Origin: Cyprinodon diabolis
Lineage: Eukaryota > Chordata > Actinopteri > Cyprinodontiformes > Cyprinodontidae
Assembly (NCBI GenBank): GCA_030533445.1
Contig: CM060069.1
Location: 30,450,837 to 30,514,836, forward strand
DNA length: 64,000 nt
Direction: 5' to 3'
The notes under the pieces were generated by a model. That model was given only the letters and a program-made list of their open reading frames with translations, had not been told where the DNA came from and searched no databases. This document shows positions 35,829 through 46,659 of the stretch, piece by piece. The position numbers and the translations under genes were made by a program. Within the stretch, counting starts at the first letter, position 1; every line of letters begins with the position of its first letter.

Positions 35829-38800
35829 GTAAAAATATTGAAATCTCTCCCAATGCAAATATCTATAGAACTATAATAATGGAAGTTTTACACAAAGCAT
35901 TGCTTTAAATTGGAAGATATTTGCTTCTAACACCCTCTCTTGATTCTAGGAGAATGTTTCCACACTGCAGCATAAGCCTATCTGGGCTTCAACCTTTTGC
36001 AAATTATGTTATCATGGTGGATATCATCCCTGCAGACAACCTTAAATACAAGGTATGATAATATGTAACACATCCCTTATATATTCTGTTTTTGTCGGTG
36101 GATTTAAGCAATTAGGCTGTAGAATATGAGGCAGCAGTTTGCAGTCAGACACTGTTCTACCCTGTCTGCCTGCAACCGTTCACTGCTGCATATCAAAGCC
36201 TTTTACTGCTTCCTGTTTGTGCACTCCAGGCTGGAAGCCCAATCAATTAGCATCCCAGCCTCATTCACATTCGACGATGGAGGAACAGACTGCCATCACA
36301 TACATTCGGCAGCTCCTATAGTTTTCTGCGGCCCATTTGGTCTCAGCAGTTGCTTTCAACACATTTGGAAACAGCAAATCAAAGGTTTTACTTTGGTTGC
36401 TGTCTGAGAGGATTTGGATGTTAAACTGGGATTTAAAATAAACTAGTAGTTTTACTTGCTGCGAATAAACATAAGGATAAATTATAATATTTGTTTTGCT
36501 TCTTGAAGTTTCTTGATTAATTACTTATATCCTGCAGTCTCTCATGTGATAATGCTGCATCTCTCCACCCCTCCCATCTGTCTCTCTGTAGTGGAAAAAG
36601 GAACAGTGGGAGGTCGCAGGAAAGTCTGAGCCTGAGCCCCCATGTCGGACATACATTCACCCCGACTCCCCTGCTGTTGGAAGTCACTGGATGAAGCAGT
36701 CGTTTTCCTTCCTCAAGATGAAGCTCACCAACAACACCTTAGATCAGCATGGCCACGTAAAAACATTTTTCATGCATAAATTAGACCATAAAAAAATGTC
36801 CTTATGCTGGGTGTTTACTCTGGTTATTTTCTCTTTTACTCTTCAGATTATTCTTCACTCCATGCATCGCTACTACCCTCGGTTTCATGTGATACAGGCA
36901 GACAGTCCACATACTGTCTGCTGGGGCTCATTTCAGACCTTCTCCTTCCCTGAGACCGTCTTCACTGCTGTTACCGCTTACCAAAACCCAAAGGTACCAA
37001 TAAAACTTAACAGGCAAATAAAAATTCTAGTTATTTCTGTATATAAATATATTTATGCATTTTCTTGGCCACGCTGAAAGACATAGACAATTTCTCTTCT
37101 TGAAAATATGTATTTAAACAGTGTTTAAACAAAAGAGGAATAGAAATATACAAATCACAAATGTGTGTCTGCAATGATGTGAGCAGCCCTCGTATTTCTA
37201 GATCTCTACAAGTTGTGGATGGAGGGGAGGTCAGCCCTGATTTTCTCTGCAGAACTAATTGCTTGTTGCAGTTTGGCACTCTCCTCTTTAGTTGATGAGG
37301 CAAACACAGTGATAGACAAATAAAACAGACTGAAAAACTGGCCATGAAGATGACCAGGAGCTCCTGTGGAAGTACAGTGTCTGTAAAGTGCCTTGAGATG
37401 ACATGTGTTGTGAATTTGGCGCTATAGAAATAAACTGAATTGAACTGAATTGAGATAGGCACAAGCACCCGTCACGACCCCACTTGGGATTAAGCGTGTC
37501 AGAAAATGGATGGATGGATAGATGGCCCTGCAGAGGAAAAGCACCTGCATAGCATAATGCTGCCACTGTCGTGTTGATATGACAATAGGGATGGTGTGTT
37601 ACATCAAATACAAATTTGGAAAATCAAATTTGGAAACCAAGTCCAGTGGATTGTTTTTTAAACTTTTACGGAAAGGCACTATGGACCCAAACCTACGGTG
37701 GCCCTGAAGTGCAAACTGCAACTACAAATCTAAAAGCGCAACTACATTAAGGAAATGGCAACTACATAAAGCAAAGCGCAACTACATTAAGAAAAACAAA
37801 ACTACATAAAGCAAAGCGCTACTACATTAAGAAAAACACAATTACATTAACCTACCGGAAAAGGTAGGTACCAGTGGGAAACATGAGACATCGCTGATTG
37901 GATGACGGCGCCGTTTGACCCTTGAACCGGAAGTTGCGTCGTCTGAACAGTCCAGCTTCTTTTAAGTGTCTCTTCAGTGTACGCAAACTAACGGAAATTT
38001 CGTGATTAGTCTTGAGCATATCCAGTATCACCTCGTACGTATGTTCTGATTCAAAATATTCCTGGATAACGGCAGCTACGTTTGGGGCGCCGACAATATC
38101 CATGTTTTCAAAAGCCGCAGCAGGCAGAATGACTTCCGGTTCAAGGGTCAAACGGCGCCGTCGTCCAATCAGCGATGTCTCATGTTTCCCACTGGTACCT
38201 ACCTTTTCCGGTAGGTTAATGTAATTGTGTTTTCCTGCGCTTTGCTTTATGTAGTTTTATTTTTCTTATTGTAGTTGCGCTTTGCTTTATGTAGTTCTGT
38301 TTTTCTTAATGCAGTTGTGCTTTGCTTTATGTAGTTTTGTTTTTCTTATTGTAGTTGCGCTTTGCTTTATGTAGTTTTGTTTTTCTTAATGTAGTTGCGC
38401 TTTGCTTTATGTAGTTTTGTTTTTCTTAATGTAGTTGCGCTTTGCTTTATTTAGTTTTGTTTTTCTTAATGTACTTGCGCTTTGCTTTATGTAGTTTTGT
38501 TTTTCTTAATGTACTTGCGCTTTGCTTTATGTAGTTTTGTTTTTCTTAATGTAGTTGCGCTTTGCTTTATGTAGTTTTGTTTTTCTTAATGTACTTGCGC
38601 TTTGCTTTATGTAGTTTTGTTTTTCTTAATGTAGTTGCGCTTTGCTTTATGTAGTTGCGATTTCCTTAATGTAGTTGCGCTTTTCGATTTGTAGTTGCAG
38701 TTTGCACTTCAGGGCCACCGTACAAACCTCCTGAATGACTGATTATTGGATTTTTGGGCAGCGACTTTAGGTCAACATACATGTAGTGGCAGGTCTGCAG

Positions 38801-40685
38801 ATATCCATCCATTCATCCATCCATTTTACACAATGGTGCCTATCTCCAGGATCTCCAGTTTTAAATGATTGAGAGGTGGGGTACACCCCGGAAAAGTCAC
38901 CAGTCTCACAGGGCAACACAGAGAAAAACTGGACAAACAACCATTCACACACACACTCACACCTAGGTAGAATCTAGAGAAGACAATTAACCTAACAGTC
39001 ATGTTTTTGGACTATGGGAGGAAGCAGGAGTACTCGGAGAGAACCCATGCGTGCACAGGGAGAACATGCAAACTCCATGCAGAAAGACCACTGAATTACA
39101 ATTCTGTGTAATCAAATGAACCATCATGCAAAAGAATTTTATACAGATGTTGATGTTTTATAAACTAACCCGAGTAAAATCTCTTTAAGATTTTCCCCTG
39201 TGTTTCAGATAAAGGTTGGATTGATGTAAGGGTTAAATGACGCACAGATGGACTTTATTATTTATAATCACTTTTGAAGGTTTCACATCCATTTTGGGGT
39301 AACGCATTAAAAGGGCAAGAATGTAACACTTTCCATTATTTCATCTGTTAAAAATAAATGAAATATTTTAAGTTTACTTTTGCTTCGCAATTATGTGGTA
39401 ATTTCTGTTTGCCCTCTATATAAAAAAATTACATTTGAATGTAGCTGTAACACAGAAAGACTCAGAGGGTGTGAATAATTTTACAGTTTATTTCAAGGAG
39501 CTGCAGTTTAGTATCACACTAAATCAATAGAATAGAATAGAAATTCCCTTTAGTAGAAGTGGTCACACAATGTGGACCTTAGAAAAACAAATAGAGTATT
39601 GTACTGTACATTGTTTTTATGATATAAATACCATGTATCTGAAGAATAAAATTACTTCCGGCGCTAACGAAACACCATCTGTATTTTCTTGTCTTTGTTT
39701 AGATTACCAGACTGAAGATTGATAACAATCCATTCGCAAAAGGATTTAGGGAAGGAGGAACTCATTCTCACAGTAAAAGGTATTTCTACCCTGTTTTATC
39801 TGATATCAATTAACACAACTTAAGATTTTTTGTTATTGTTTTTTTAACATCACAGATGTGTTTTTGAGTGTCCTTTGTTCACATAACTTTTCTATTGAAT
39901 ACATTTTCTAGGTGCCGTTTAACTAAAAATTCCCCTGCAAAAAAATCAACGGAAGACATAAAAGGTCTCCATAACAGTGCAGCAGGTAATTTTTTTTTCT
40001 ATTTTACTCAAAGTGTTTCCCAATATACTACTAATGAACCAATTAACTGTGATTTTTATCAGCTGTTTAAAGTCTTCATTGGGTGGAACAGGAGATAAAA
40101 ACGTCAGACTATAAAATGAATACAGTATACCTCACAAATAGATGCTGTATTTCCTCATCAGGCCTGCAGAGGACAACATCTCCCTCTCAGTCAGAAAATG
40201 CAGAGAAGAATCAGATCTCTACACAGCAGTCACTGAAGAGGAGTTACCTTTCCCAATGGACCCTGGATAAGGATCTATCAGAGAACACACATACTGAGCT
40301 GCAGGAGTATGACTACAGCTGTGATGAACAGATGGTACCTGCATCCATGGCGTACCAACCTTACAGGTTTGAATATCTAATATAGAAAACAACTCAGCAT
40401 CCAGTCATGATGGAATAGGTTTTCTCAGATGCAAACATATTGTATAACATGTCTATGGATCTGTTTCTGCTCTCCAGATGTGTGGAGTACCCCAGATTCC
40501 CATTACCACCCAGTACCCGAGATCAAGCAGAGACTCTCCATCCGGCTCCAGTCTACCCAGTCTCCACGTTGGAACATGGCACCTTGAAGCAGGATTACCA
40601 CCACGGCAACCAACAGGAGCACCATGGCAACCTGGCTCCAGCAGACTGGAGCCAGTATCCACTTTTTTCCTACTCCTGCTGGTGA
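35701..40685 (+). CDS. tbx16/tbx16l: T-box transcription factor, Tbx16/VegT/Tbx6L group
   Basis: A nuclear DNA-binding regulator; the group specifies paraxial mesoderm in fish and frogs. Eight coding exons (35701-35828, 35950-36052, 36592-36756, 36847-36993, 39703-39779, 39912-39985, 40162-40366, 40478-40685) join in frame to 1107 nt, 368 residues, all with GT-AG junctions. The T-box (residues about 16-205) shows [71 protein letters not shown] and NPFAKGF, closer to VegT/Tbx16 than to Tbx6, Tbx5 or Brachyury. The C-terminal part is short and ends FSYSCW. The start is the first ATG in the first recognised exon. Because an AG acceptor precedes it (35676-35677), an upstream exon and a longer N-terminus are possible. 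The third large intron holds a transposon. I cannot choose between tbx16 and tbx16l. Confidence 0.9.
35950..36052 (+). CDS. tbx16/tbx16l: T-box gene exon B
   Basis: Continues the T-box with [20 protein letters not shown] and on to NLKYK. The acceptor TTCTAG is at 35944-35949 and the donor GTATGA at 36053. Confidence 0.93.
36592..36756 (+). CDS. tbx16/tbx16l: T-box gene exon C
   Basis: Encodes 55 residues from [10 protein letters not shown] to LDQHGH, including [14 protein letters not shown]. The frame is phase 0 at both ends, with acceptor CTGTAG and donor GTAAAA. Confidence 0.95.
36847..36993 (+). CDS. tbx16/tbx16l: T-box gene exon D
   Basis: Encodes 49 residues from [15 protein letters not shown] to AVTAYQNPK, phase 0 at both ends. 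The donor GTACCA at 36994 opens the 2.7-kb intron that contains the fold-back element. Confidence 0.95.
37385..37520 (+). repeat. Two abutting retroposon tails in the T-box intron
   Basis: Positions 37385-37445 carry AAAGTGCCTTGAGATGACAT then GGCGCTATAGAAATAAACTG, a fish SINE/LINE tail. From 37450 to 37520 the DANA/Mermaid-type tail begins (GATAGGCACAAGCACCC) and ends in (GGAT)n. They are fused head to tail, suggesting insertion of one beside the other. Confidence 0.65.
37852..38151 (-). pseudogene. IS3-like transposase N-terminal fragment inside fold-back element
   Basis: A 99-codon minus-strand frame starts in one arm (ATG 38151), crosses the unique core and ends in the other arm. Its middle (residues about 28-75) reads [20 protein letters not shown], then [20 protein letters not shown] and [10 protein letters not shown]. 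The 'YxxIL..L...H.I.(I/V)SLRTLKR.LK..GL.RR' pattern is one I know from metazoan proteins with an IS3/retroviral-type integrase core. There it forms a helix-turn-helix ahead of the catalytic part. No DDE domain is present, so the fragment cannot transpose by itself. The homology call is by pattern memory only. Confidence 0.55.
38231..38690. repeat. 40-bp tandem repeat, 11 units
   Basis: The word TTTGCTTTAT recurs exactly every 40 bp from 38241 to 38641 (11 copies), each followed by a variant of GTAGTTTTGTTTTTCTTAAT. A few positions vary (for example GTAC for GTAG). The repeat forms the outer part of the right arm of the fold-back element. The left arm has only 2 units near 37767 and 37807 in reverse. 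Confidence 0.95.
38790..39090 (-). repeat. DANA/Mermaid-type SINE, headless copy
   Basis: The minus strand carries AACATGCAAACTCCATGCAG from the inner part, the body phrase CATAGTCCAAAAACATGAC and the (GGAT)n tail (complement CCATCCATTCATCCATCC at 38805-38822). It lies in the same T-box intron as the fold-back element. Confidence 0.75.
39703..39779 (+). CDS. tbx16/tbx16l: T-box gene exon E (end of T-box)
   Basis: Encodes [19 protein letters not shown] and the basic end of the domain. This includes the C-terminal recognition helix, NPFAKGFR, at residues about 190-197. It ends in phase 2. Confidence 0.93.
39912..39985 (+). CDS. tbx16/tbx16l: T-box gene exon F
   Basis: A short exon giving a Lys/Ser-rich linker ([18 protein letters not shown]). 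The acceptor TTTCTAG and donor GTAATT fit, and its 74 nt keep the frame from exon E into exon G. Confidence 0.8.
40162..40366 (+). CDS. tbx16/tbx16l: T-box gene exon G
   Basis: Encodes a low-complexity, Ser/Gln/Glu-rich C-terminal region ([17 protein letters not shown] onward). It is flanked by CATCAG and GTTTGA, and phases match on both sides. No known motif is seen. Confidence 0.82.
40478..40685 (+). CDS. tbx16/tbx16l: T-box gene exon H, last coding exon
   Basis: Encodes [18 protein letters not shown] and a His/Gln/Pro-rich stretch, ending FSYSCW at TGA 40683-40685. The AATAAA at 40739-40744, just 54 nt downstream, supports this as the gene end. Confidence 0.87.
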
Positions 40686-40738
40686 ACTTTGACCCCATTT
40701 AGTTACCTTCTGCCCTTTTGGTTTATTGGACACAATTA

Positions 40739-40744
40739 AATAAA
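40739..40744 (+). terminator. tbx16/tbx16l: Poly(A) signal of the T-box gene
   Basis: AATAAA lies 54 nt after the stop, with a second AATAAA-like word within 15 nt. This implies a very short 3' UTR. Confidence 0.7.
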
Positions 40745-41887
40745 ATTAATAAAATGAAACTTTTAAAAAGCTTTTTTTTGTCAGCTTCGAATGAACTGTT
40801 TCTAAAAAAAAAAAAAAAAAAAAGTTTAGATGTTTTAACATTTTATGGTTGTTATTCTCACTTTCTATCACATAAAACTGATGTTTTTTTTTTTTTAAAT
40901 CAAATATGTGACTTATGAAACCAAAGGCACTCTGCATGTTTCATATTTTACGTGTAAAAGATATATTTTTTGGCCTCTTAAAATTTATATGTTTTTTGGA
41001 GGAGCTACTAAAAAAAGCTGTCATGTGGAAACACTGTGAATACTGTATATGTATACATACATATACTGTATACATCCATGCACCTTTTTCTTCCTTTGGC
41101 ACATTCTTCCTTTTTGACTATTTGAGCTGATGATTGATTGATCCACTGTGAGATCAATCAATCAATACTACACAAAATATGATCAAGGTTACAGTTGTAA
41201 TGTGACAAAATGTGAAAAGTTTAAGGGCTTTGAATAAAATGTAACATACTGCTGACCGCCAACTATTAATTTGACAATATTCAGAGATGCAGCTATTTAG
41301 TTTATCAGGTTGGTGGATGAAGGTAAGGAAAGGTGTGCAGAAGTAAAACAACTCAGTCATAACTTTTAAATGACTCTTTAGCTACTCTGTAGGAGTAAAT
41401 TGTATTTGTAAAAACTCGGGATAAATCTAGACCCACTTTATTACCTATTTGAATTTTTAACCATAATTAAACCAGCTGGCTCCCATCAACAGAAACCATT
41501 AAATTTTGTTTATGCCAAAGCATTTTAGTCGATTCAAGAAAAAAAACAAAAAATATCGGAATTATGACATTCTAATCAAAGTATTTCTAAATGAAAATAT
41601 ACCCCACCCTTTTAATATTTATTTAGATTATTTAAGCTCATTAACTCGAGACTAAATATCACATTATGAACGCCCAATCAAGGCATTGTAACATTCTAAT
41701 TATAAGTGTAAATAGTCTCTAATTGAAGATATCCATATTTCTTTACAGTAGATAACAGAAAATTATAGATGTAATAAATTATAACCGTTTGTTTTCAGAG
41801 CAGACATAAAAAAATGTCCCTGTCCAGTATTGATTCTTGCATGATCATCATCTTGGGTAAGCTTTGCCATCCCTGAATGCTGTTCAG
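40745..41887. other. Intergenic, no gene seen
   Basis: AT-rich sequence between the T-box gene and a dispersed repeat. A mirrored TCAATCAATC/GATTGATTGA pair lies near 41130-41165. No exon was recognised. Confidence 0.55.
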
Positions 41888-42307
41888 GCTCGGACTGGTA
41901 ATCTGTGATACCAGGCATTTTCCCTGTGGGCCGGTCCTAATTTCAGCGTGCGAGGGCTGGCCCTCCTTAAATCATACCGGCCCCAACACTTATTCTCTTA
42001 CTCTCCGACCAAAGCCACTACCTGTGACAGTAAATATCTCAAGGAGCTTTAGAAGTATTATAACGTTAACTACCTAAATTATGCACACAGTATATATAGC
42101 CCTTCCATGTCATACACATCCTTGTGACGGTTGGCATATGGTGTAATTTTCTATGTCTTCAAACAGTAAAATTCTTGCAACAAACTAAATTATGATAAAA
42201 ACTAAAATGCTTTCTTTAAACCAAACTACGACGTTCCTCTTATATTTGGCGAATTTATGTTTGAATATTTTGCAAAAATATGTTGCGGTGCATGATGGGG
42301 TTTTGCA
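41888..42307 (+). repeat. Dispersed repeat family, copy 1
   Basis: Starts CTCGGACTGGTAATCTGTG and ends TTGCGGTGCATGATGGGG. A second copy at 60184-60535 shares nearly all internal words, including GTGACAGTAAATA, ACGTTAACTACCTAAAT and ATGTTTGAATATTTTGCAAA. Copy 2 lacks about 70 bp between two GGGCCGG/CCGGCCC words present here. It is probably a non-autonomous DNA transposon. The superfamily is unsure. Confidence 0.75.
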
Positions 42308-45300
42308 TCGTTTCCTGTCTTACGTGTATTGTTGCCAGGTTGGGATGTTTCCTAATCTGGCAGTTTAGGATAGCCGTCTATGGGTAAAAAATGTTATTCT
42401 TTAGATTTATGGCCTAAGAGATCAATAGACTTTGGTTCAAATTGGGCAAGATTTCATATATATCCAGGTGGTGAACATTTATGAACATTTTTTGGGCTGG
42501 AAAACATGGGTCGTCTGGCAACCTTGCTGAAGTCACTTTCGCGCCTGTATTAATAACCAAAGCCAGTAAAACCGCATTATGGAAGTTGATAATTGTTGTG
42601 TGATGCTTGAAGATAGGTTAATCCACAATGTGTATCCGTATTGTGTTTCACATTCCAGATGCAATCGTTTGACTGTGCTTCTATTTTTTAGAAGCACAGT
42701 CTTATTTAGACGGGGAAATGCCAGGGCCCGATACTGTTCTCCCGTTCGAAGCCTCTTCCAGGACACAAGCATCCAAAGAGTTGTTTGCAGCTTTTTGAAG
42801 AATGACATTTCTTTAAATTCTATGGTTGAACGTAGCTAAGAGTACAGCACTAACACACCAGCAGAATAACTCATCTCACCCAACATGGGCACTGTATGAG
42901 GGTAGGCCAACTTGGTCCTGATTAAAAGTGTGTGCTTAAAAAAAGTTGATTTCTATTTTTACGTGCCATTTCTGCCAGTTAATATGATCACTTTCAATGC
43001 AAACACAATTTGGGTTAAATGTATCTGTCCTTTTCAACCAACATCCTGAATTTATTCAGATTTTGGTGTGTAGTCCAAAACCCAAGAAAGGCAGACTGAA
43101 TGCTGATTTGTATGAGCGCTACACAGCTGTCATGGTGAGGGACGAGGTACAGCAGCTTCAAAACAACTAAACCAGGAAATGTCCATTAAACGCCAGCTCA
43201 AAGAATTTGGTAAACCTTTTGGCAGACATGAATGTGTTCCTATAAACCCTCTACATCAACCAGATATGTTATCGCTTGTATCATACCTGCATTTTACTTT
43301 CCTGCAGTTCCAAATAACATGTAGTATTCTATGTATTTTATTCTCACATTTGTTTTCCAGCAATATCAGGTTTAAATTTTAAATATAGTTTTCATAAATC
43401 CCAAAGAATATAAATTTAATCTCAAGTTATCCATGAAACTACTGGCATCTGACCTGAGAAAGAGATAAGAGGCATCTAAATGTGGAGTCGCCTTCATACT
43501 GGCATTCTTCCACCGGCAGAAGGCAGGAACGTCTGCCACCGTAAATGTTTTACGAGACAAAAGAGAACCTCTATCTGGGACACATGCAAACCCCGGGGCT
43601 GCTGCGCTGCTAAAGAATATTTTTTTAAACACATTCACTGATATATTTCTGTTAGATCCATTCCTTTTAATGTCAAAGGCCTTCAGGAAAGTCAGACGCA
43701 GTTGGAACTATAAAGCAGATTTTCTTTCAGCTAAGCTGAGAACTTTCAACAGTTCACAAACTAAGTATTAAAGTATTTTGCTAGGATTTTATATGACAGA
43801 CCAACAAAGTAGCACATAATGTTAAAACAGACCTAAAAATGACAATATTTTTTTCATAACAATCTAAAAGGTGCGGCATGTTTTTTGTATTTACTCCTTT
43901 AACTTCAATGCCTCTGAATACACCAAACCCTCAACTGAACTCTGAACTACACAAATTTAGCATTGATCAGTGTGGAAAGGAGAGGGCTGCTAAATATAAA
44001 GGCGCTCTGATGATGCGTAATATGAGGAAATGGCTCCATGTGGAGGAGACATGATGGCGATAAGAATATGGAGTGCCAATGCATTTATTTAGCAACTAAG
44101 GTCCCGATTTGTATTCTTAAAATGCAATTAAACACTTTTATTTTTAAAGGATCATGCATCAGCAAAATATAATTTATAATTACTTACATAGTTTTTTAAG
44201 GTGTTGAGTTTACCTCCTAGCCCCATTAAAATCATTACATAGTATTTGCTGTCAATCAAGAAATGTTACCTTTCTTTGACCAGGGAGCAAAATAAAAAAT
44301 AAATTTCCAAACGTAGAATATGCTGTGCAAAATCAGTCAATACAATCTCAGGTTGAAAGCTGTACATTTCTTTACATCTGTGTTTTTAATCAGGTTTAAG
44401 ACTTTAAAAACCTTTTTTTTACTTCAAGCATAAGTAAAGTCACAGATTTCAGTTGAAAGCCTGGATGTTCTAAGACTCTCTCTATTTAATTTGACTTAGA
44501 TCAAGCATTGTAAAAAATATATATATAAAAAATTTACAATTTTCACACTAACTGATCCATCTGCTTGTGGATGAACTCGATGCAATGCATTAAGCCAATG
44601 TTATACAACTCAGCCCCACCTCCACATCAGTTCAGCTCATATTTCCGCACAGTGCTGTCCATCACTAGGTCAAACAGCATGTTCCCTGGTGATGAAGCCA
44701 GCTTTAAGCTGAAACGGACTCTGACCCAGATACATGCCCAGGTTGTGCCCAGAGGAAATATCAGACACAACCAAGTTGAATTCATTATGCTCATTTACTC
44801 GGGTATCCACAGCCAATCACGTGCAGTTCTGTGGAATACATTGATTGGCTTCAACACCAAGCTGGCTAGTGATCTATTGTACATAAAAGTGCTTTGAGGG
44901 AAACAAAGCTAATGGAATAATAGGCCCATATAACTCCCATAATAGCCTAGCAGTATAAAACCTCAAAAGTCAGACACTTTGAACTTTTTCATATGCCATT
45001 GAGAATATTGTAATACATGTCGACGTTCAGTTAAAACAATATTTGATTGTGATGTAGAAAAATAAATGTCTGAACAGTGTGGCATGTATCCTTTAAAAGC
45101 AGTCGCTAGGGTTTTTCTTTTTTTGGTTACATATTAAAAATAAATGTTTTGACACTTTTGAATATGTTTTTTGAAACATGTAACATTAAACAGGATGTAG
45201 GTATGTTCACTGAAGTGTGACTCATAATAAAAGATGCAAACTATTAATAACTTTCTGAAAATGGAAAACTCTGATAAAGTATTTGTCCACTGCAAAAAAT

Positions 45301-46659
45301 CTAAATCGAGACAAGACATTTTTTCTTAAAATAAGTGCAAAAGAGACATATGGCGCATAGAGACATTTTGCCAATGGAACAAGACAATTTACACTTAAAA
45401 TAAGAAAACACAATTGCATTGTCTTATTTCAAGTGCATATTATCTAATTATCTTATTTTAAGAGTAAAATTACTCATTCCATTGGCAAACTATCTCATTT
45501 ACCTACTCAAACTAAGGGTGAATACACTTAATTTAAGAAATTTTTACCTATTTCTAGATCTTCCTTCTAGCGACATCTAGTGACAAAAGCAGACGTGGGC
45601 CAAACCATTCAATAGCTTTTGCTAGGTAAAACAAGAGACCCACTTTCTTATTAGGAGGATGGACTTAAACGTAGGACATTATGTGCCATAAACTGGCCAA
45701 AATTTGAGATCTATCATAATTAGAACCTTTTAGAATTAGAATAGTTTGAAATGGATGAAACAAATATGAAAAATGTGCAATATTTTCCTGTAATTTTAAC
45801 TTGACAAGCATGGAGGGAAGTTTGAATGGCTCCATTCTAGTCCTGTTAAATACCATGCTTATGTTTGAAACAGGACTGACAGCTAACGTGCAGAGGATAT
45901 GAATACTTTTCCAAACCACTGCAGCCATAAGTAGATCTAGTGAATTCACTTTTAAAGTTGACAATCACTTGTCTTCTCCCTCCTTGAGGGAAGTGCATTA
46001 AACCTGAATACTTGTACAAAAATAATTTATGCTGCAGAAATGCTGTTAAGCATCAGAACGAGAACATTTCACAGAATTATCTCCTGGGCTGATATGAAAA
46101 ACGAGATCTAAATTAACACTACAGAAATAGAATCAATGCTTCACTTCCTGTTTAGTTCCTCCACACAATTAGATACCAGGATTTAAATTAAAGTTTTGAC
46201 TGCAGGTTTCACAGATCACTTTTTAGCCATGAACAATATTCAGTTAAATTATATGAAAATCACACCCTACTTTTGTGTGTGCAAAGCATCAGCTGCAAGT
46301 TGACAACAGCATCCTTTTAAAAGCTGCAGCTTCTAAATAGAGGAGTGCTTTCAGCACTAAACAAACATGACACATGCAAAGCTGCCCTTGAAAAGTTTTT
46401 CTGTTCCCGTCTTTGGGTCAGCTGACATTCTTTTCTTAGCACTTCATTAAAATTCATTAATTGCTTCCTTTCTCCTGGGCACAGGCAGAATCAAAACTGG
46501 AGGGAGAAAAAAAAACATCAAACTAGAGCAAGAGCAACTGTCCTGTGCTCCAGATACACAAGCGGTGACGCCTGAGCCGCCTCCATGCGGACCCACCCGC
46601 CCATCTGTTAAATGGCATATAGGGCACAGAGAAAAGATACCAGAGAGGATGGCTGCTTA
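42308..46659. other. Intergenic between repeat and crkl 3' UTR, no gene seen
   Basis: Short open frames exist (for example 43372-43638 minus, 88 codons, and 44565-44897 plus, 110 codons) but none has a known motif or clear exon context. Positions about 43775-43840 (GACAGACCAACAAAGTAGCA) match a common fish transposon relic. Confidence 0.5.

Larger units (their letters stand above)
37694..38722. mobile_element. Fold-back DNA transposon TACGG...CCGTA with IS3-like frame
   Basis: The unit begins TACGGTGGCCCTGAAGTGCA and ends with its complement. It is flanked by CAAACC on both sides (37688-37693 and 38723-38728), a 6-bp target duplication. The arms (left 37694-37935, right 38131-38722) pair almost perfectly in their inner 90 bp, with one mismatch seen. 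They surround a unique 195-bp core with part of an open frame. The right arm holds 11 tandem 40-bp units against 2 in the left. It sits in the 2.7-kb intron of the T-box gene. I infer a non-autonomous IS3EU-type element. The 6-bp duplication fits what I recall of that group. Confidence 0.85.

Noticed and set aside
36126..36407. 93-codon frame in the T-box intron
   Set aside because: Lies between two well-supported exons, has no acceptor or donor in frame and no T-box homology. Intron.
38231..38690. CRISPR-like regular 40-bp repeats
   Set aside because: The units are contiguous without unique spacers, and both halves of the unit repeat. It is an ordinary tandem repeat inside a eukaryotic transposon arm.
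43372..43638. 88-codon minus-strand frame
   Set aside because: Amino-acid composition is plausible, but there is no recognisable domain and no flanking splice signals that extend it.
44565..44897. 110-codon plus-strand frame
   Set aside because: No domain, no conserved motif, no splice or poly(A) context; the reverse strand also gives a short unrelated frame. Not supported as a gene.
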